NCBI GenBank assembly: GCA_033239005.1
Contig: BSQZ01000054.1
Coordinates: 3,770,431 to 3,834,430, forward strand
Direction: 5' to 3'
Source: Lamellibrachia satsuma
Lineage: Eukaryota; Annelida; Polychaeta; Sabellida; Siboglinidae
Length of the DNA: 64,000 nucleotides
Shown: in pieces, positions 44,820-56,657 of the stretch
How positions within the stretch are numbered: position 1 is the stretch's first letter
Layout of the letters: every line of letters begins with the position of its first letter
Translations under genes and position numbers: made by a program
Notes under the pieces: generated by a model
The model's database searches: none
Told to the model about the DNA's origin: nothing
Seen by the model: the letters and a program-made list of their open reading frames with translations, nothing else

Positions 44820-45045
44820 ACAAACTATTTCTATTCTAACACATGACCGCCAAAATGTGTTTTAATGAAATTTATTTTTATATAATTTGACCATTGTCTG
44901 TTTATCATTATCAACTTTTCCAGTCAATAAGCAAAATGCTATATTCAGACTGAAACATTTAAATAATAAACTGTCAAATATTATTTAAAACTAGTGGTCA
45001 ATTAAAACCTATCTGGGTGGTCTAAACGTTAGAATATAGTTTATG
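44820..45045 (+). mobile_element. Long-TIR MITE family M1, complete copy
   Basis: The left arm has ACTATTTCTATTCTAACAC, AAATGTGTTTTAATGAAATT and ATAATTTGACCATTG. The right arm has the inverse: AATTAAAACCTATCTGGG, then GTTAGAATATAGTTTA. About 225 bp, no coding. Confidence 0.65.
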
Positions 45046-45169
45046 CTCACATGTATTATGAAAAAACAATCACCTTTTGTACATTTAATCACCGACATAT
45101 TTCGGAAATCATGCATAAGCTATGTGTTAAACACGCAACTAAATCTCTCAAATTTTATATATCATGCTG

Positions 45170-45315
45170 CAGTTTATCCCTTGGGTCATATATATATCCT
45201 ATATTTCGGATGTAACGCTAAGAGCCTTTGGTCCCTGCTACTACCAGGGGAAGTAAAAGATCCCACACAGGGAGTAAATGTGCAGCCTGTCACAGACTCA
45301 CAAAGCTCGTGATCT
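45170..45315 (+). mobile_element. SINE S1-like 3' body fragment
   Basis: Shares AAGATCCCACACAGG and CAGACTCACAAA with the S1 copy at 3802-4045; the head is missing. Confidence 0.5.
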
Positions 45316-45524
45316 CTGTTAGTAAACCAACCAAACATAAAAATACACTCTTACATTGCCCGGCAGCCCTGGACAGGACTGTTTGGATTATAACCACACA
45401 ATAATAATACAGAACACACAAATGAACTCTTGCTTTATTTTTATAACCACTACAAGTCATATCCACTAGATCTTTCTGAAATTGCTTATATTTAATGAGC
45501 AATCCTTCTGTGCACGTTGTCTCA

Positions 45525-45605
45525 GAGACATAGAGGGGGCCACGGCGCCCCTTAACCTTAATTTTTTTATGAATCCTGTTGCGCCACTACATAGTACCAT
45601 GGTAA
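45525..45605 (-). repeat. Dispersed repeat D3, short inverse copy
   Basis: The inverse reads TACTATGTAGTGGCGCAACAG and a G-rich run, matching the middle of copies 1 and 2. Confidence 0.45.
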
Positions 45606-47375
45606 ACAATAACATTTTCATAATCGATCATGAATTTATCTAACTGATCAATGATCGATCGATCATAGAAGTTAATAATAATAATATATATATATAATAT
45701 ATCAAATATAAAATCAATATGTTTGATCAAAATAACTGCCGATTGTCAGTGACTCACATCAAATTCTTTCTTATTTGTTATTTTGTTCATCCCTGCCACC
45801 TCTCGAAGTGGTAATAGGGTTCAAAAAAGTGACTTCAGTCCTTCCTTTCCATGCCTGACTTTGTTGACGCCATTGTCAACAGAGTTAATAATATGAAGGT
45901 TTTCATTGGCCAGTAACTGGGAGAAGGGGGCATAATAGCCAATTAGAAGGTTTCTCTCTTCCTGTCATTGTCTTGTCACGATCTCGGCAGATAAGTCATA
46001 GAACGACAGGGAATGAAAGACAGAATGAATATAATGAAACATGATCAATCACACAAGATTGTGATCAATTCCTTGATCCGAAGTATGAACCAATCAAACA
46101 TCACCAAAATCGATTAAACGGAAAAGCATTAGTGAACACTTATGTACACACTTGAGTTAGGACGATTGCAGTCCTCAATTCTAGGAACGCTGTTTTGTAA
46201 ACTCATGGGCCACGGCAGAGGATTTAATTGGTTACTTCAGCCGAGTGTTTATAAGGGACGAAAAACATAATCATCAGCACCTGGTGGTGCAATCAGAATA
46301 CAGTTTATTGTAAATGAAGAAATAAACAAGTTAAACATGACATAGTTGACAGGATTCCATTAAAACTGCTAAAGAAGGTAAACTTGCACCTTTAAATTAA
46401 AACGATTCATGAAACAAATAAGAAAATTACAAACTTGAGACAAAACATAAGCGATTGAAAATTATTGGAAATATTTATGAGAGATCATATGTTCTCGATG
46501 TCCTTGTTAAACATAAATTAAAGTTCATCTCTATGGGTTTTTTCAGCAGACTGCAGGATTGTGGTTTCAAATTGTTAAGCCACACCACAAAGAAAACACA
46601 ATAGTTGTCCTTGTTCTATCAGCATCTATCCAGCAGAGACAAGTTTATTGCATTGGTAAAAGCCAACTGAACAAAATCTCCCAGGCCTCAACGTGTAACT
46701 GGATGATCCACTAAATTACATCTGATGCTCTAACGATGAGCAGACCTAGCTGTGAACGAGGAAAGTAATTAGGCAAGTAAAGAAGAAGATCAGTAGGCTT
46801 GCACCGACAGACAGGTGCGTCTAGTCTGTACCAGCGATGACAGATTGTATGTCAAGACTTAAGGTCACAGAGATTGCTAGAGATTGATTAGTGCTAAGCT
46901 GCAGCCAAGGAAGTGGTGACCTATAGTTATGAAACACCAGGGATTTGTCACAGTTCTAAAAATTCTAGCCACGTCATGCGCCTACTTAGAGAATATGAAC
47001 GGGCTGGCTCATTAAGTCTTGGGCAATGTATTGTACAACTGCATATCTGTTGAATGTTGAGTGTTTGTACTTCTGACTACATCACTACCCCTGTCAGACT
47101 GACCTGTTGAAATACTGATTTTTCAGTTGCTGTATTAACCAATAATAATGCTCGCTCAGTTTCAACGTAACTTTAATTGTTAGTGGACCCATCGTTGCTG
47201 GTCGAACAGGTAATGATTGGCATTTCGTGGAATGCTCTTTGAAGCTTAGGCGCAGGCACATTCAGTTCCCAGAGAAATGTCAAACAAGACAGCAAGTGGG
47301 ACTATGAACAAGTGATTCAGCCTACATCCAGACTTTGTGTGGGATAAATTCATGTTTCAACAGGTTGATCTACCT
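45606..47375. other. 1.8 kb of unique DNA
   Basis: A GATCGATCGATC cluster at about 45650-45665 and a short TA tract near 45690 are the only notable features. No gene supported. Confidence 0.35.
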
Positions 47376-47377
47376 GA

Positions 47378-47424
47378 GGTACTGTGTAGTACTACTGTGT
47401 AGTACTACTGTGTAGTACTACTGC
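47378..47424 (+). repeat. 14-bp tandem repeat, 3 copies
   Basis: ACTGTGTAGTACTACTG-type units in perfect succession. Confidence 0.85.
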
Positions 47425-47496
47425 CAACCCTGGCTAGCGGGTATGTGTTCATACTCAAAACAGCATAACAGAAACTGCCTTATGTTGATGGGTTTA

Positions 47497-47548
47497 CAGA
47501 GAGAGGGAGAGGGAGAGGGAGCGGGAGAGGGAGAGGGAGAGAGACAGC
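47497..47548 (+). repeat. (GAGAGG)n purine repeat
   Basis: GAGAGGGAGAGGGAGAGG-type repeat of about 50 bp. Confidence 0.9.
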
Positions 47549-47678
47549 ATCAGCCGTGTGATTCCACAAAAGAATGCACAAATGTTGCACTGAAAAATAC
47601 CAGCTAGAACGGACCTAACTATTTTTATGTCTGATAATTTTTATCTTAAAATTATATTATATTATATATTTTACCATC

Positions 47679-47994
47679 TACCGTATTCGACCCATTAAGT
47701 GTACATGCCCTAATTAGCGTACACCCCCTATCTAATTAGCAGGATCTATAATTATTGTAATTTGACTATCGTGGAACAGCTGAAAAGTGTTGCCATCTGG
47801 TGTTAAACAGTTGGCACCACTTTACAGTTGTTCCATACTGCTGGTCACCAAATGACACCACTGGTGTTAAACAGTAACCTTATTGTCTAGAGAAACAAAC
47901 TTTGGTATACGTTTATAAGAACAGATTCCTTGACATTTTTCCACGGCCCATTTGTTTTCAAGTGTACCGTACACTTAGTAGGTTGAATATGGTA
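47679..47994 (-). mobile_element. MITE M2, full copy (316 bp)
   Basis: Ends TACCGTATTCGACCCATTAA and, inverted, TACCATATTCAACCTACTAA, both continuing GTGTAC, with about 5 differences over 26 bp. TA-only target duplication is possible. Interior matches 29888-30144 in inverse. No coding. Confidence 0.75.
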
Positions 47995-47999
47995 TATCT

Positions 48000-48185
48000 A
48001 TTCAAATGGCGTTGTGATTAGAACAGCAGCATGGCTGAATGCTTCCCAGAGAAGTTGAGATGGCGTTGGAATGAACAGGTCTGCCGGGGGGTGAAGTGTA
48101 AAGCACTTTGAACAGGCCCAAGGACGGGATACCACACTGTATAAGAACATACCTTGTCCTTTACTTTTTATTCTTAGAACTTGAT
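48000..48185 (+). mobile_element. SINE S2, 5'-truncated copy
   Basis: Carries the S2 core end (GGCTGAATGCTTCCCAGAG) and the full LINE-related tail: GGTCTGCCGGGGGGTGAAG, GTAAAGCACTTTGAAC, ACTGTATAAGAACATA. The tRNA-like head is missing. Confidence 0.7.
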
Positions 48186-48247
48186 TGCCCAAATATGTTC
48201 GAGGGAAAAATATCATGTTTACATTGTGATATGGTATGACCTAAATC

Positions 48248-48645
48248 TCTTGTGTCAGTGACTGTAGGATCCCTTGTGTCAGTGACTGTAGGATCCCTTG
48301 TGTCAGTGACTGTAGGATTCCTTGTGTCAATGATTGTAGGATCCCTTGTGTCAGTGACTGTAGGATCCCTTGTGTCAATGACTGTAGGATCCCTTGTGTC
48401 AATGAGTCAATGACTGTAAGATCCCTTGTGTCGATGACTGTAGGATCCCTTGTGTCAATGACTATAGGATCCCTTGTGTCAATGACTGTAGGATCCCTTG
48501 TGTCAATGACTGTAGGATCCCTTGTGTCGTTGACTGTAGGATCCCTTGTGTCAATGACTATAGGATCCCTTGTGTCAATGACTATAGGATCCCTTGTGTC
48601 AGTGACTGTAGGATCCCTTGTGTCAGTGACTGTAGGATCCCTTAT
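48248..48645 (+). repeat. 24-bp minisatellite, about 16 copies
   Basis: Unit GTGACTGTAGGATCCCTTGT plus GTCA, with AGTGACT/AATGACT/AATGACTATAG variants and one 9-bp insertion near 48400. The plus frame reads MTVGSLVS repeatedly, an artefact of the multiple-of-three length. Confidence 0.95.
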
Positions 48646-49084
48646 GCATGAAGATATGTTTTTGTTTTGAACGCCATTTGATGGGAGGCATCTTGTATAC
48701 TGATTTTGTGGAGATAAATATATATAAATTTGTGAACAGAATTAAAACCGTTAACATTGTCGGCAATGAGAAAAATAGTGATCTGGGCTTATCAGGATAC
48801 GGTGTATGGTAAATCTACTACCTCTGACTGTGCGTAGTAGTCAGGCAACTACTCAACTGTGAAGTACAGAGGAAATCCTATTAATTGTGTGGACCATCAT
48901 CAGTCGTTAGCCGTAAGGAGTTGACAACTGGATGATTATTCATCATAGAGCCTTGTTTTTCGCCACATTCACTTAATTGCTGGCCTCAAATACAGGCGGA
49001 TAATCGAAGGAGAAGGCTTCCAGTTGAGGCGGTGGACCCAAAATTGTCACTGGAAACCATGATATATAAATCATTTTATCGTCT
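48646..49084. other. Unique DNA, nothing recognised
   Basis: No supported frame or repeat. Confidence 0.3.
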
Positions 49085-49445
49085 GATCATTTTTAACGGA
49101 ACATCATGTCATATAGCAATTTGAACCACAAATTTACAATATAATTTGACAGTCATCCGTTTATAAATATCGATCTTGCTGTTTAATACATTCGCAAACA
49201 GCTGTCATCAATTTCCAAACTTGTGGACAAACTTCATCAGTATCATGTTTTCACGTGATAATTTGATGGGCAGATCACTAATACCCTTAAAATTACATTC
49301 CGATCTGTATACTGGGCACAACGTAAACATGATATTTGCCCCCCAAACATTCAATTTAAACAGATAGCATCCAATTTATATTTAAAAACTGTGGTTCACT
49401 AAAACACATCTGAGCAGTCAGGATGGTAGAATAGATATAATTATT
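49085..49445 (+). mobile_element. Long-TIR MITE family M1, diverged copy
   Basis: The left arm contains ATAATTTGACAGTCATCCG. The right arm has GTGGTTCACTAAAACACATC then GATGGTAGAATAGATATA, the inverse of the family left arm. Confidence 0.55.
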
Positions 49446-50234
49446 AATATATAACATGATTTTATGATTAAAAAACGATTATTCATTGCACTGCATTTTA
49501 TTCCACAGATTTTGTAGTGTTTATTTATTGTAAGTTTTTGTTTTAACCAAAATTGGGAGTCGCTTTTCACATGAATGATAGCATCGAAATTAATATGTTC
49601 ATCGCGTGCACAGAAGATGCCAATACTGTAGAATTCTAATTATTATCAACACATACGTAGGAACACTATTTTAGAAATAGATTACTACAAACCACTTGCA
49701 ATAAAATAGTTCTTATTAAGTTACAATGACGGCCCAAGTGTTACGAGTTGATTCTATCGCATCATCCCCCTGACTGCCCTTGACATTTATCTCCACGGTC
49801 GTGCTGATTGGCCTTGGGAATAGTTCCCCGACTCTGACAGACGTCCATTAATCCTGTTAATCGGCGCACGAATGCATGCATGCACGTGTACGTGTGCGTG
49901 CTTATCAGCCGCCATATGCCAGAGTGGCCACAGCGGCAGAGGTTGGGACTCATCCAGTTTCCCGAAATAGTGTTGTCTTGCACGCTATTTGAGGAGGGTT
50001 AATTTATATAAATGCCATGGTGAAAATATGAAAGTTTTTCACAAGTATTTTAAATGATTTTCACTGGTTGGCATATAAGGAGTTAGTCAGGGTTTTGTAA
50101 GATAAAAATGGCTGAATTCTCTTAACCCTTTCTATCTCAAAAGTACGTCTAAATCAACACTGTTATAGGTCATGTTGTAAAAAAAATTAATAAAATTGGG
50201 TGCTTTCTGGGGCCAGACCTGCTTGCTAAGCGAT
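49446..50234. other. Unique DNA, nothing supported
   Basis: Purine-pyrimidine alternation at about 49868-49902 (ATGCATGCACGTGTACGTG) is the only notable feature. TTAACCCTTTC at 50125-50135 resembles a piggyBac end but has no partner. Confidence 0.3.
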
Positions 50235-50400
50235 TTCATCTTCCTTTTTCAGTCTGAGCGGCAAATGTTTCACGACATATTGTGACACTGAATTTATTTG
50301 CATTTATAACATTTTGGTTGTTTAAAAATAATATCCATAGAAAGCATGTTACCATAGTGATTTTTTATGACTTAATATTTTTGAAAATGCATATTTTTCT
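50235..50400 (+). repeat. Dispersed repeat D2, copy 2
   Basis: Matches 8555-8695 around GTTGTTTAAAAATAATATCCA. Confidence 0.55.
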
Positions 50401-50702
50401 TTTAAGAAAGCCAGTTTTATGACATAAACTATATAAAGAACGTTTTATGACAATTACTACAGCTCAATAACCAATAATGAACACGACCTTTAAGCACAGA
50501 ACTTGTTGACAGTAAAAGGTACAAATATCAATGAGCACATTATGGCTGCAGCACTGAGAATGATTAGGAAGATTGGCCGGGCAACATGTCAACGGGTTCA
50601 GATCATATACTCTACATAGAATAGGGCACAGACCACAATTACACATGTATGATCACGCAATAAAAAAATGCAGCTTACCTGATTTCAGTGATTTTTTTTC
50701 AG

Positions 50703-50873
50703 GAAGTTTCCCCAGTCACCAAGTTGGGTACATTTGAAATGTCAGACTTTGTGAAAGATTTCAAGATATGTAGGGTTTTTGGTGGTGATGTTCACAAAAC
50801 TGATACGCACTTTCATATTTTGGAAAACTGCCAGTGTAACCGTGACATGATTAAGAGAATTACAAGCATGTGA
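50703..50873 (+). CDS. Candidate exon or element-encoded fragment, family unknown
   Basis: A strong acceptor (TGATTTTTTTTCAG) is followed by an uninterrupted frame of 56 codons ending in TGA. It includes LGTFEMSDFVKDFK, CRVFGGDVHKTD and ILENCQCNRDMIKRI. The residue pattern looks protein-like. However, the first half has a decayed partner at 39325-39462, so this may belong to a dispersed element rather than a host gene. No family is recognised and no upstream exon was found. Confidence 0.3.
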   Translation, partial: EVSPVTKLGTFEMSDFVKDFKICRVFGGDVHKTDTHFHILENCQCNRDMIKRITSM

Positions 50874-51059
50874 TTTTAATTAATCTTAATCAATAATAAC
50901 ATAAGGACAGTTGCTTGATGCCATGATGTTTTAATAATTGATATGTGTACTGGCACGCACATTTTTATCAAGGCCACAAATTAAATATTGTGGTCTGACT
51001 CCAAAAAAGTGTGGTCTTTCCCCAGAAAAGCAACCAACAATGAACCAACAAAAATGTAT

Positions 51060-51240
51060 AAACCCAAAGTATCCAATCAGTACTCAACCAAAGAGTATCC
51101 AGACTATCCAACCAGAACTATCCAGACTATCCAATCAGAAGTATCCAACCAAAAAGTATCCAGACTGTCCAACCAGAAGTATCCAACCAAAAAGTATCCA
51201 GACTATCCAACCAGAAGTATTCAACGAAAAGTACCCAACT
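51060..51240 (+). repeat. 18/36-bp minisatellite
   Basis: Units of AGTATCCAACCAAAAAGTA and TCCAGACTATCCAACCAG type, about five dimers, some degenerate. Confidence 0.85.
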
Positions 51241-51840
51241 TAATACTGATGAGGATAACAAATAATGCTTAAAACATATTTCATTCAGATTATTCAAATT
51301 GTTGCAGCATCAAAATGCAAAAAAACTTTACAAATTACATGAAACCGATGTTGTTTAACATCAGGCCCCCCTCAACTATAGGAAACTTATTTACATCGAC
51401 ATTTCGGCAACTTCATATGCGCCAGGTGGCGCTTCAGCCGTCGTAATGCAAAACTGTCCCTTGTGAACTGTTAAATAAACAATATTTTTGGGGAAATATA
51501 TTGAAATTTAACATTAAGCGAAACAGTTGCTAACCCCTTCCCACAGGAAACCAATTCTGTGTAGTATCGTACATCTATATTTTGACATCACCCCTAATAT
51601 CGATAAAATCTCATGTCATTGAGTAAATTTGGTTATAAAATTATGGACAAAAAACACGTTAATGCCAGTAACTTAGGTCATATGGCACGGTGTTCGCTGT
51701 ACTATATCAGGCATTCTGTCCAGAAGATTGCATACAAATATGTGCATACATGTGGTTTTATTTCATCTATTATTTATTATTCAGCATAGTTTGAAGGACA
51801 TTCATTTGAACAATATGTTGTTATAATTAAATAGTATCAG
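51241..51840. other. Unique AT-rich DNA
   Basis: No supported feature. Confidence 0.3.
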
Positions 51841-51843
51841 ATA

Positions 51844-51845
<2 letters not shown>

Positions 51846-51911
<66 letters not shown>
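51846..51911. repeat. (TA)n microsatellite
   Basis: About 65 bp of pure TA alternation. Confidence 0.9.
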
Positions 51912-51914
<3 letters not shown>

Positions 51915-52179
51915 CAAAGGACATTTGAATGTGTGTCATTTGACTTCTTTTACAACTGATCAACAAAAATTCTTAGAAGCCTATCTGGATATGTTGCTTA
52001 ATTCTTCTACTATTTTTAACATGTTCCAAAGAAGATTCAGACATCTGTTGTCTGATAGATAATTAGTCTGTCATTTGATAAGCAATTTTTTTGCAGAATA
52101 TTTGGACACCTGTTGTTTAATTGTTCTAAAGGACAATGGGACATCTGTTGTATCAATTCTAAAATAGATGAAAACATTT

Positions 52180-52275
52180 TGGTCTCTCAATAAGCCAATG
52201 GCTTCCTTGTCCACCTAGAGTATGGGTATTTGACTTTGGATTGCAATCCTGTTAAATCTTGTTAAATTTTCAAAC
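52180..52275 (+). pseudogene. LINE 3' fragment, third copy
   Basis: CTCTCAATAAGCCAATGGCTT, CCTTGTCCACC and GGATTGCAATCCTGTTAAATC match the end of the LINE coding region seen at 42930-43270 and 22505-22965, here on the plus strand. Too short to translate usefully. Confidence 0.6.
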
Positions 52276-52845
52276 AGCCACAGAAGTCACAAAGATAACG
52301 GGTCGTTCACAAGAAATTACTTGTCTGACAGCGGTGATTTTGTTTGACAAACAAAGTTATGGAGTCGAACGAATAAAGACATCAGGAATGTCGATTTCTA
52401 TAAACGGTGCATATACAAAGCACTGCATTAACACACAGCTTAGACAGTTCAATAACACAATCTGTCAGAGAACTGTAACGAACTGACTTCGACAGAATCA
52501 CACGGCTCTTTGAATGACCAGCCATACACTTCACTTGTCCACTCCAGCACTTAGGCTAGAGTGGACAATCTGGTCACCAAGGTCCAAGCGTTCCACCAGC
52601 GGATAACAGCCTTGACCACCCAACGGCACAATACACTCTTGGAATTGATTACACTTCAAATTTTGACACACTTGTTACAATACGCGTCATCATTGCACAG
52701 CGACCAGTTGTCACCAATTCTCTTACAACATCCTCCAAGACAACAGAACCTACTCAAAATAACCTGTGTGTCTATTTATAACACTAATATTAAGGTGAAA
52801 ACGTGAAATTGTCGAGGAAAGTCCAACACGTAATTCGCCGGAATA
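52276..52845. other. Unique DNA, nothing supported
   Basis: Contains GGGTCGTTCAC at 52300-52310, reminiscent of a K1-family end but without a partner. Confidence 0.3.
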
Positions 52846-52849
52846 TTTT

Positions 52850-53250
52850 GCCGAGTGCTGAAATAATCTTTTATAGATGTCAACACATTCTTAATCACGT
52901 TCGAAGTTATTCAAATGTCAGATCAGCCGATGTTTGCGTTCCGATGTTAGCATTGTGATTTCTGTTTATCATTAGTAAGTGTCATTGTTGGTACGGTGTA
53001 TTCTTTGCTGAAACAGTAATTCTTTAACTATTTGCGTTCTTGTCGTTGCCATGGATACACCATTGTTCCATCTCACTAATTTAAAGTATAAAATTACATA
53101 TTGTACTTGTCGCCACCTGACGCATAGAGTTTATACACAATCATCATCAAAAACATGCTATACCAGGTATTGAATATTGATGAAATTCAGTGTCTATCGA
53201 ATACCTTCATTTCAGGTACAAAAAAACATTAAAATACAAAAAAATAAAAA
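52850..53250 (-). repeat. Dispersed repeat D4, inverse copy
   Basis: The minus strand matches 23380-23840: ACTTTAAATTAGTGAGA, GTATCCATGGCAACGACAAG, ATTACTGTTTCAGCAAAGAA, AAACAGAAATCACAATGCTA. Confidence 0.65.
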
Positions 53251-53276
53251 GTAAAAAATATAAAATATCAATGTTC

Positions 53277-53326
53277 GTGCATGCGTGTGTGTGCATGTGT
53301 GTGTATGTGCATGTTTGTGCATGTGT
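53277..53326 (+). repeat. GTGCATGTGTGT alternation
   Basis: About 50 bp of mostly alternating purine and pyrimidine. Confidence 0.8.
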
Positions 53327-53614
53327 TAGTAGAAATTACCAACACCAGGCATTGCAGTGTAAATATATTTTCAGTAAAAATACCTTTATAAGCTTTCCAA
53401 TAACTCACCTCACTGCACAACTGAATGAAAATGAAATAGGTCAGTCCATGTTGAGTTTACCCTCCCATCTTACGTCACACTAAAAGTGACATAATTTGTC
53501 CAAGAAAGAGATATTTCATGCTGTAACATGGCAGCATGGGTCAACTGTCCATTGGTCAGCAAGGCCAGTCCAGCCACACGCTACCCCAGGTGTCAGATCA
53601 ACTGAGGCAACTTA

Positions 53615-53659
53615 CATCGAGGTAACATCGAGGTAACATCGAGGTAACATCGAGGTAAC
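53615..53659 (+). repeat. 11-bp tandem repeat, 4 copies
   Basis: ATCGAGGTAAC repeated exactly. Confidence 0.9.
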
Positions 53660-54120
53660 GAGTGCATCGTTTCATAGTTACCTATGCTAATCATAAAAAA
53701 ATAGGTTTTCAAGTTAACTGTATTTCGGAACAGACACTTTTGTCTACGCCAGGGGAAGGGGATAAATGTGTAATCTGTAGTGGGTTTACTCTAGGGAAGG
53801 AAACTGTGAAGTAGACCCTCGACACAATATCCTAGAAAGGACCTGGCAGAGTAATTATCCAGAACAGATCAATTCTGGACACATTCGTACTACCATTAAG
53901 TACTGATCAATATATGTATGTAATTAATTATTGGATGAGCTGCATTGAATGTGCACGGATAAGATTCTCTCCTCCTGGTGTGACGGGAGCGATTTAGTAG
54001 CGGTCCGAGGTTCTCACCAAGCAGGTAATTTCAACATGAATATCGGTAATCAATAGCGTGGTTATTACATCAAAGTGGATGTTAATAGACAGAGAGTAAG
54101 AGGAACGCCGGGCAAGGCGT
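53660..54120. other. Unique DNA, nothing recognised
   Basis: No supported feature. Confidence 0.3.
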
Positions 54121-54134
54121 CTGGTGCATGCACT

Positions 54135-54668
54135 GGGCGGGTGTCTGGATGGGTGGGAGGTGTCTGGATGGGTGGGAGGATGTCTGGATGGATGTCTGGA
54201 TGGATGGGTATCTGAGTAGGCGGGTGTGTCAATGTCTGGATAGGTGGGTGTCTGGGTGGGTGGGTGGGTGTCTGGATGGGTGGGTGGGTGTCTGGATGGG
54301 TGGGTGTCTGAGTAGGCGGGTGTCGATGTCTGGATGGGTGGGTGGGTGTCTGGATGGGTGGGAGGATGTCTGGATGGATGGGTGTCTGAGTAGGCTGGTG
54401 TCTGGATAAGTGGGTGTGAGGATGTCTGGATAGGCGGGTATCTGGATGGGTGGATGTGTGGATGGATAGGTGGGCATCTGTATGGGTGGGTGTCTGGATG
54501 GGAGGGCATGTGGATGGGTGGGCACCTGGATGGGTGGGTGCCTGGATGGGTAGGTGGGTGTCTGGACAAGTGCGTAGGTAGGTGTTTGGATGGGTGGGTG
54601 GGCGGGTGTCTGGAAAGGTGGGCATCTGGATGATAGGATATCTGGATGGGTGGGTGCCTGAATTTGTG
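54135..54668 (+). repeat. Large GGATGGGTGGGTGTCT minisatellite (about 0.53 kb)
   Basis: About 30 degenerate units of 12-20 bp. G-rich on the plus strand. The long minus-strand His/Pro/Thr frames (up to 234 codons) come from the repeat and are not called as genes. Confidence 0.95.
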
Positions 54669-56265
54669 TCTGGGTGAATGGAAACATGTCTGTATCATTG
54701 CTGTTAAGACTACATCATTACTGTTTAGAATCTATTACAGTCATTCTAGTGATGTTGGACTAACACCTGCTGACGCAATCCCTCTAACACACGGGAATAT
54801 AACAACCTTGCTCTCAGGAGCCTCTGCTTCCCTACTGGGAGTCTAACAGGGAACAGTGGTTAGTCCATGGGTTCACCTGGACAGTGGGAGACGTGAAACA
54901 CAAGCAGGTGGGGAATGTAAGGATCCGGGCAGGGAGGAGTAAACAGGGAAAGAGGTGTATTGATAGGTCCACGTGTCCCACCTGAGACCAGACTACAAGA
55001 GGGTGCCGGCAAACACATCTAAGCACAACTCAATATGAGAAGGTCAGCCGTCTGCCCTGCACAGGCTCAAGCAGGGACGCATTGTAAAGTCTTAAGAATT
55101 GCTTGATATATTTATGACAACCAATAATTTTTTTTACAAAGCACTGTATATCCAGAATATAACATTGCTTAGGTGCACGTAAATACAGGATTTATAAAAT
55201 GTAACCAAAGTAACAAAAATATGCCTTCACAGTAAACATATTTCATAAAAAAGTATAACTGCATAAATTATGAGTAAAATTAATAGTTAATAAAATGTAA
55301 TAAAGCAAAAAGGTGTTCTATGATAACTGGATTGTTACAATGTCATCTAAGACACTAAAACATTTAATGAATGTTATGGGGTATTCCAGAAATAAATATA
55401 TTGGGGGTGAGAGGCACTTTTTCATAATGTTTTATTATAATGATAATGTTTAATACATGAACATACCATATATTATTAATTATAGTTCCTTTATATTCGT
55501 ATGTAATGTACTGAGTAACTATTTCAAAGAAGACAGTAAGTTTTTTTTTACAATTTAAGGCCTTATCCTGCAATATGGAATATTGCAAAACATATTTTAG
55601 GAAAATAAACTATGCGTACACAGCTAAACCAAATCCCATAACGTTATATTATTGGACAGCTACTTCTTCTGGCCCTTTGGAAAACCCAATGGGTAATCTG
55701 TAGAGGGTGGTTTACGTACTGTCTCCAGCAAACATTTACTTTTAGACATGTTGCGCCTGTTGATATCCTGTGATGGCTTGGGTGTGTTCCCGCTGAGAGG
55801 CTGACCTTTTCATGAACTCTTTTCTTATGTAACCTAATAAACTATGACTTTATTCGCCACTGCCACAGGTCAACATATCGTATTTAATGTCAAATACCTG
55901 TACACTTTACCAGCTGTTCCAAGTCAATAGCTCATTCTCCTCCAGGCAAGTTTGTTTCGCACCACAGCGACGTTTGTTCAAGGCCTTTTTAGGAGACAGT
56001 GGCTTGAAATGTATCCAGCATCCCAGAACACTAATTATGTTGATCAGTTATTTGCCAGCTGGCCCACGATGTCATGCCAACTTGTGCAAGAATGTTGAAC
56101 TATAACGGGTCTAGTATTGATTCCTGCACCAGACCTTCTGTTTACCAAATGGGAACTGATAAGTTGTTCTCCTGTTGGTCCTCTCTCAATGGTCCCCACA
56201 CATTTGACCCCTCCCGCCGGTCCTAGCCCTTCGGTCCAACCCCACTGATCCAACAGGCCGTTGGT
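54669..56265. other. Unique DNA, no supported gene
   Basis: Short frames on both strands without motifs or splice context. Confidence 0.3.
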
Positions 56266-56375
56266 CCTCTCCCATCAATATCCCGTCAATCCTCTCCCAT
56301 CAATATCCCATCAATATCCCATCATCTCCTGTCAATCCTCTGCTGTCAATCACCTCCCTTCAATCATCTCCTGTC
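56266..56375 (+). repeat. CCCATCAATATCCC / CCTGTCAATCCTCT short repeat
   Basis: Degenerate tandem units of 13-19 bp. Confidence 0.75.
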
Positions 56376-56430
56376 CCATTTAACTTTAACGACTATTTCT
56401 CAATAGACTTCCTAAGGTGGCGCCACACTA

Positions 56431-56657
56431 TTACCCTAGCTATATTCGATGATAATATGTTGCATATATCATGTTTGTTTGCCTTTATGTACCATAATTT
56501 GCGGAAATTAAATGAAGCTGCTGTAAAATAGTTGTTATTTTTTATTACCCTAGCTATATTCGATGATAATATGTTGCATATATCATGTTTGTTTGCCTTT
56601 ATGTACCATAATTTGCGGAAATTAAATGAAGCTGCTGTAAAATAGTTGTTATTTTTT
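56431..56657 (+). repeat. 114-bp perfect tandem duplication
   Basis: 56431-56544 and 56545-56657 appear identical over 113 bp (both begin TTACCCTAGCTATATTCGAT). No open frame. Confidence 0.9.

Noticed and set aside
48410..48670. 86-codon frame with MTVGSLVS repeats
   Set aside because: 24-bp minisatellite translated.
50125..50235. TTAACCCTTTC as a second piggyBac-type end
   Set aside because: No inverse partner with TTAA within a plausible distance.
54065..54698. Minus-strand open frames up to 234 codons, rich in His, Pro and Thr
   Set aside because: They lie entirely in the GGATGGGTGGGTGTCT minisatellite and are open in several frames at once.
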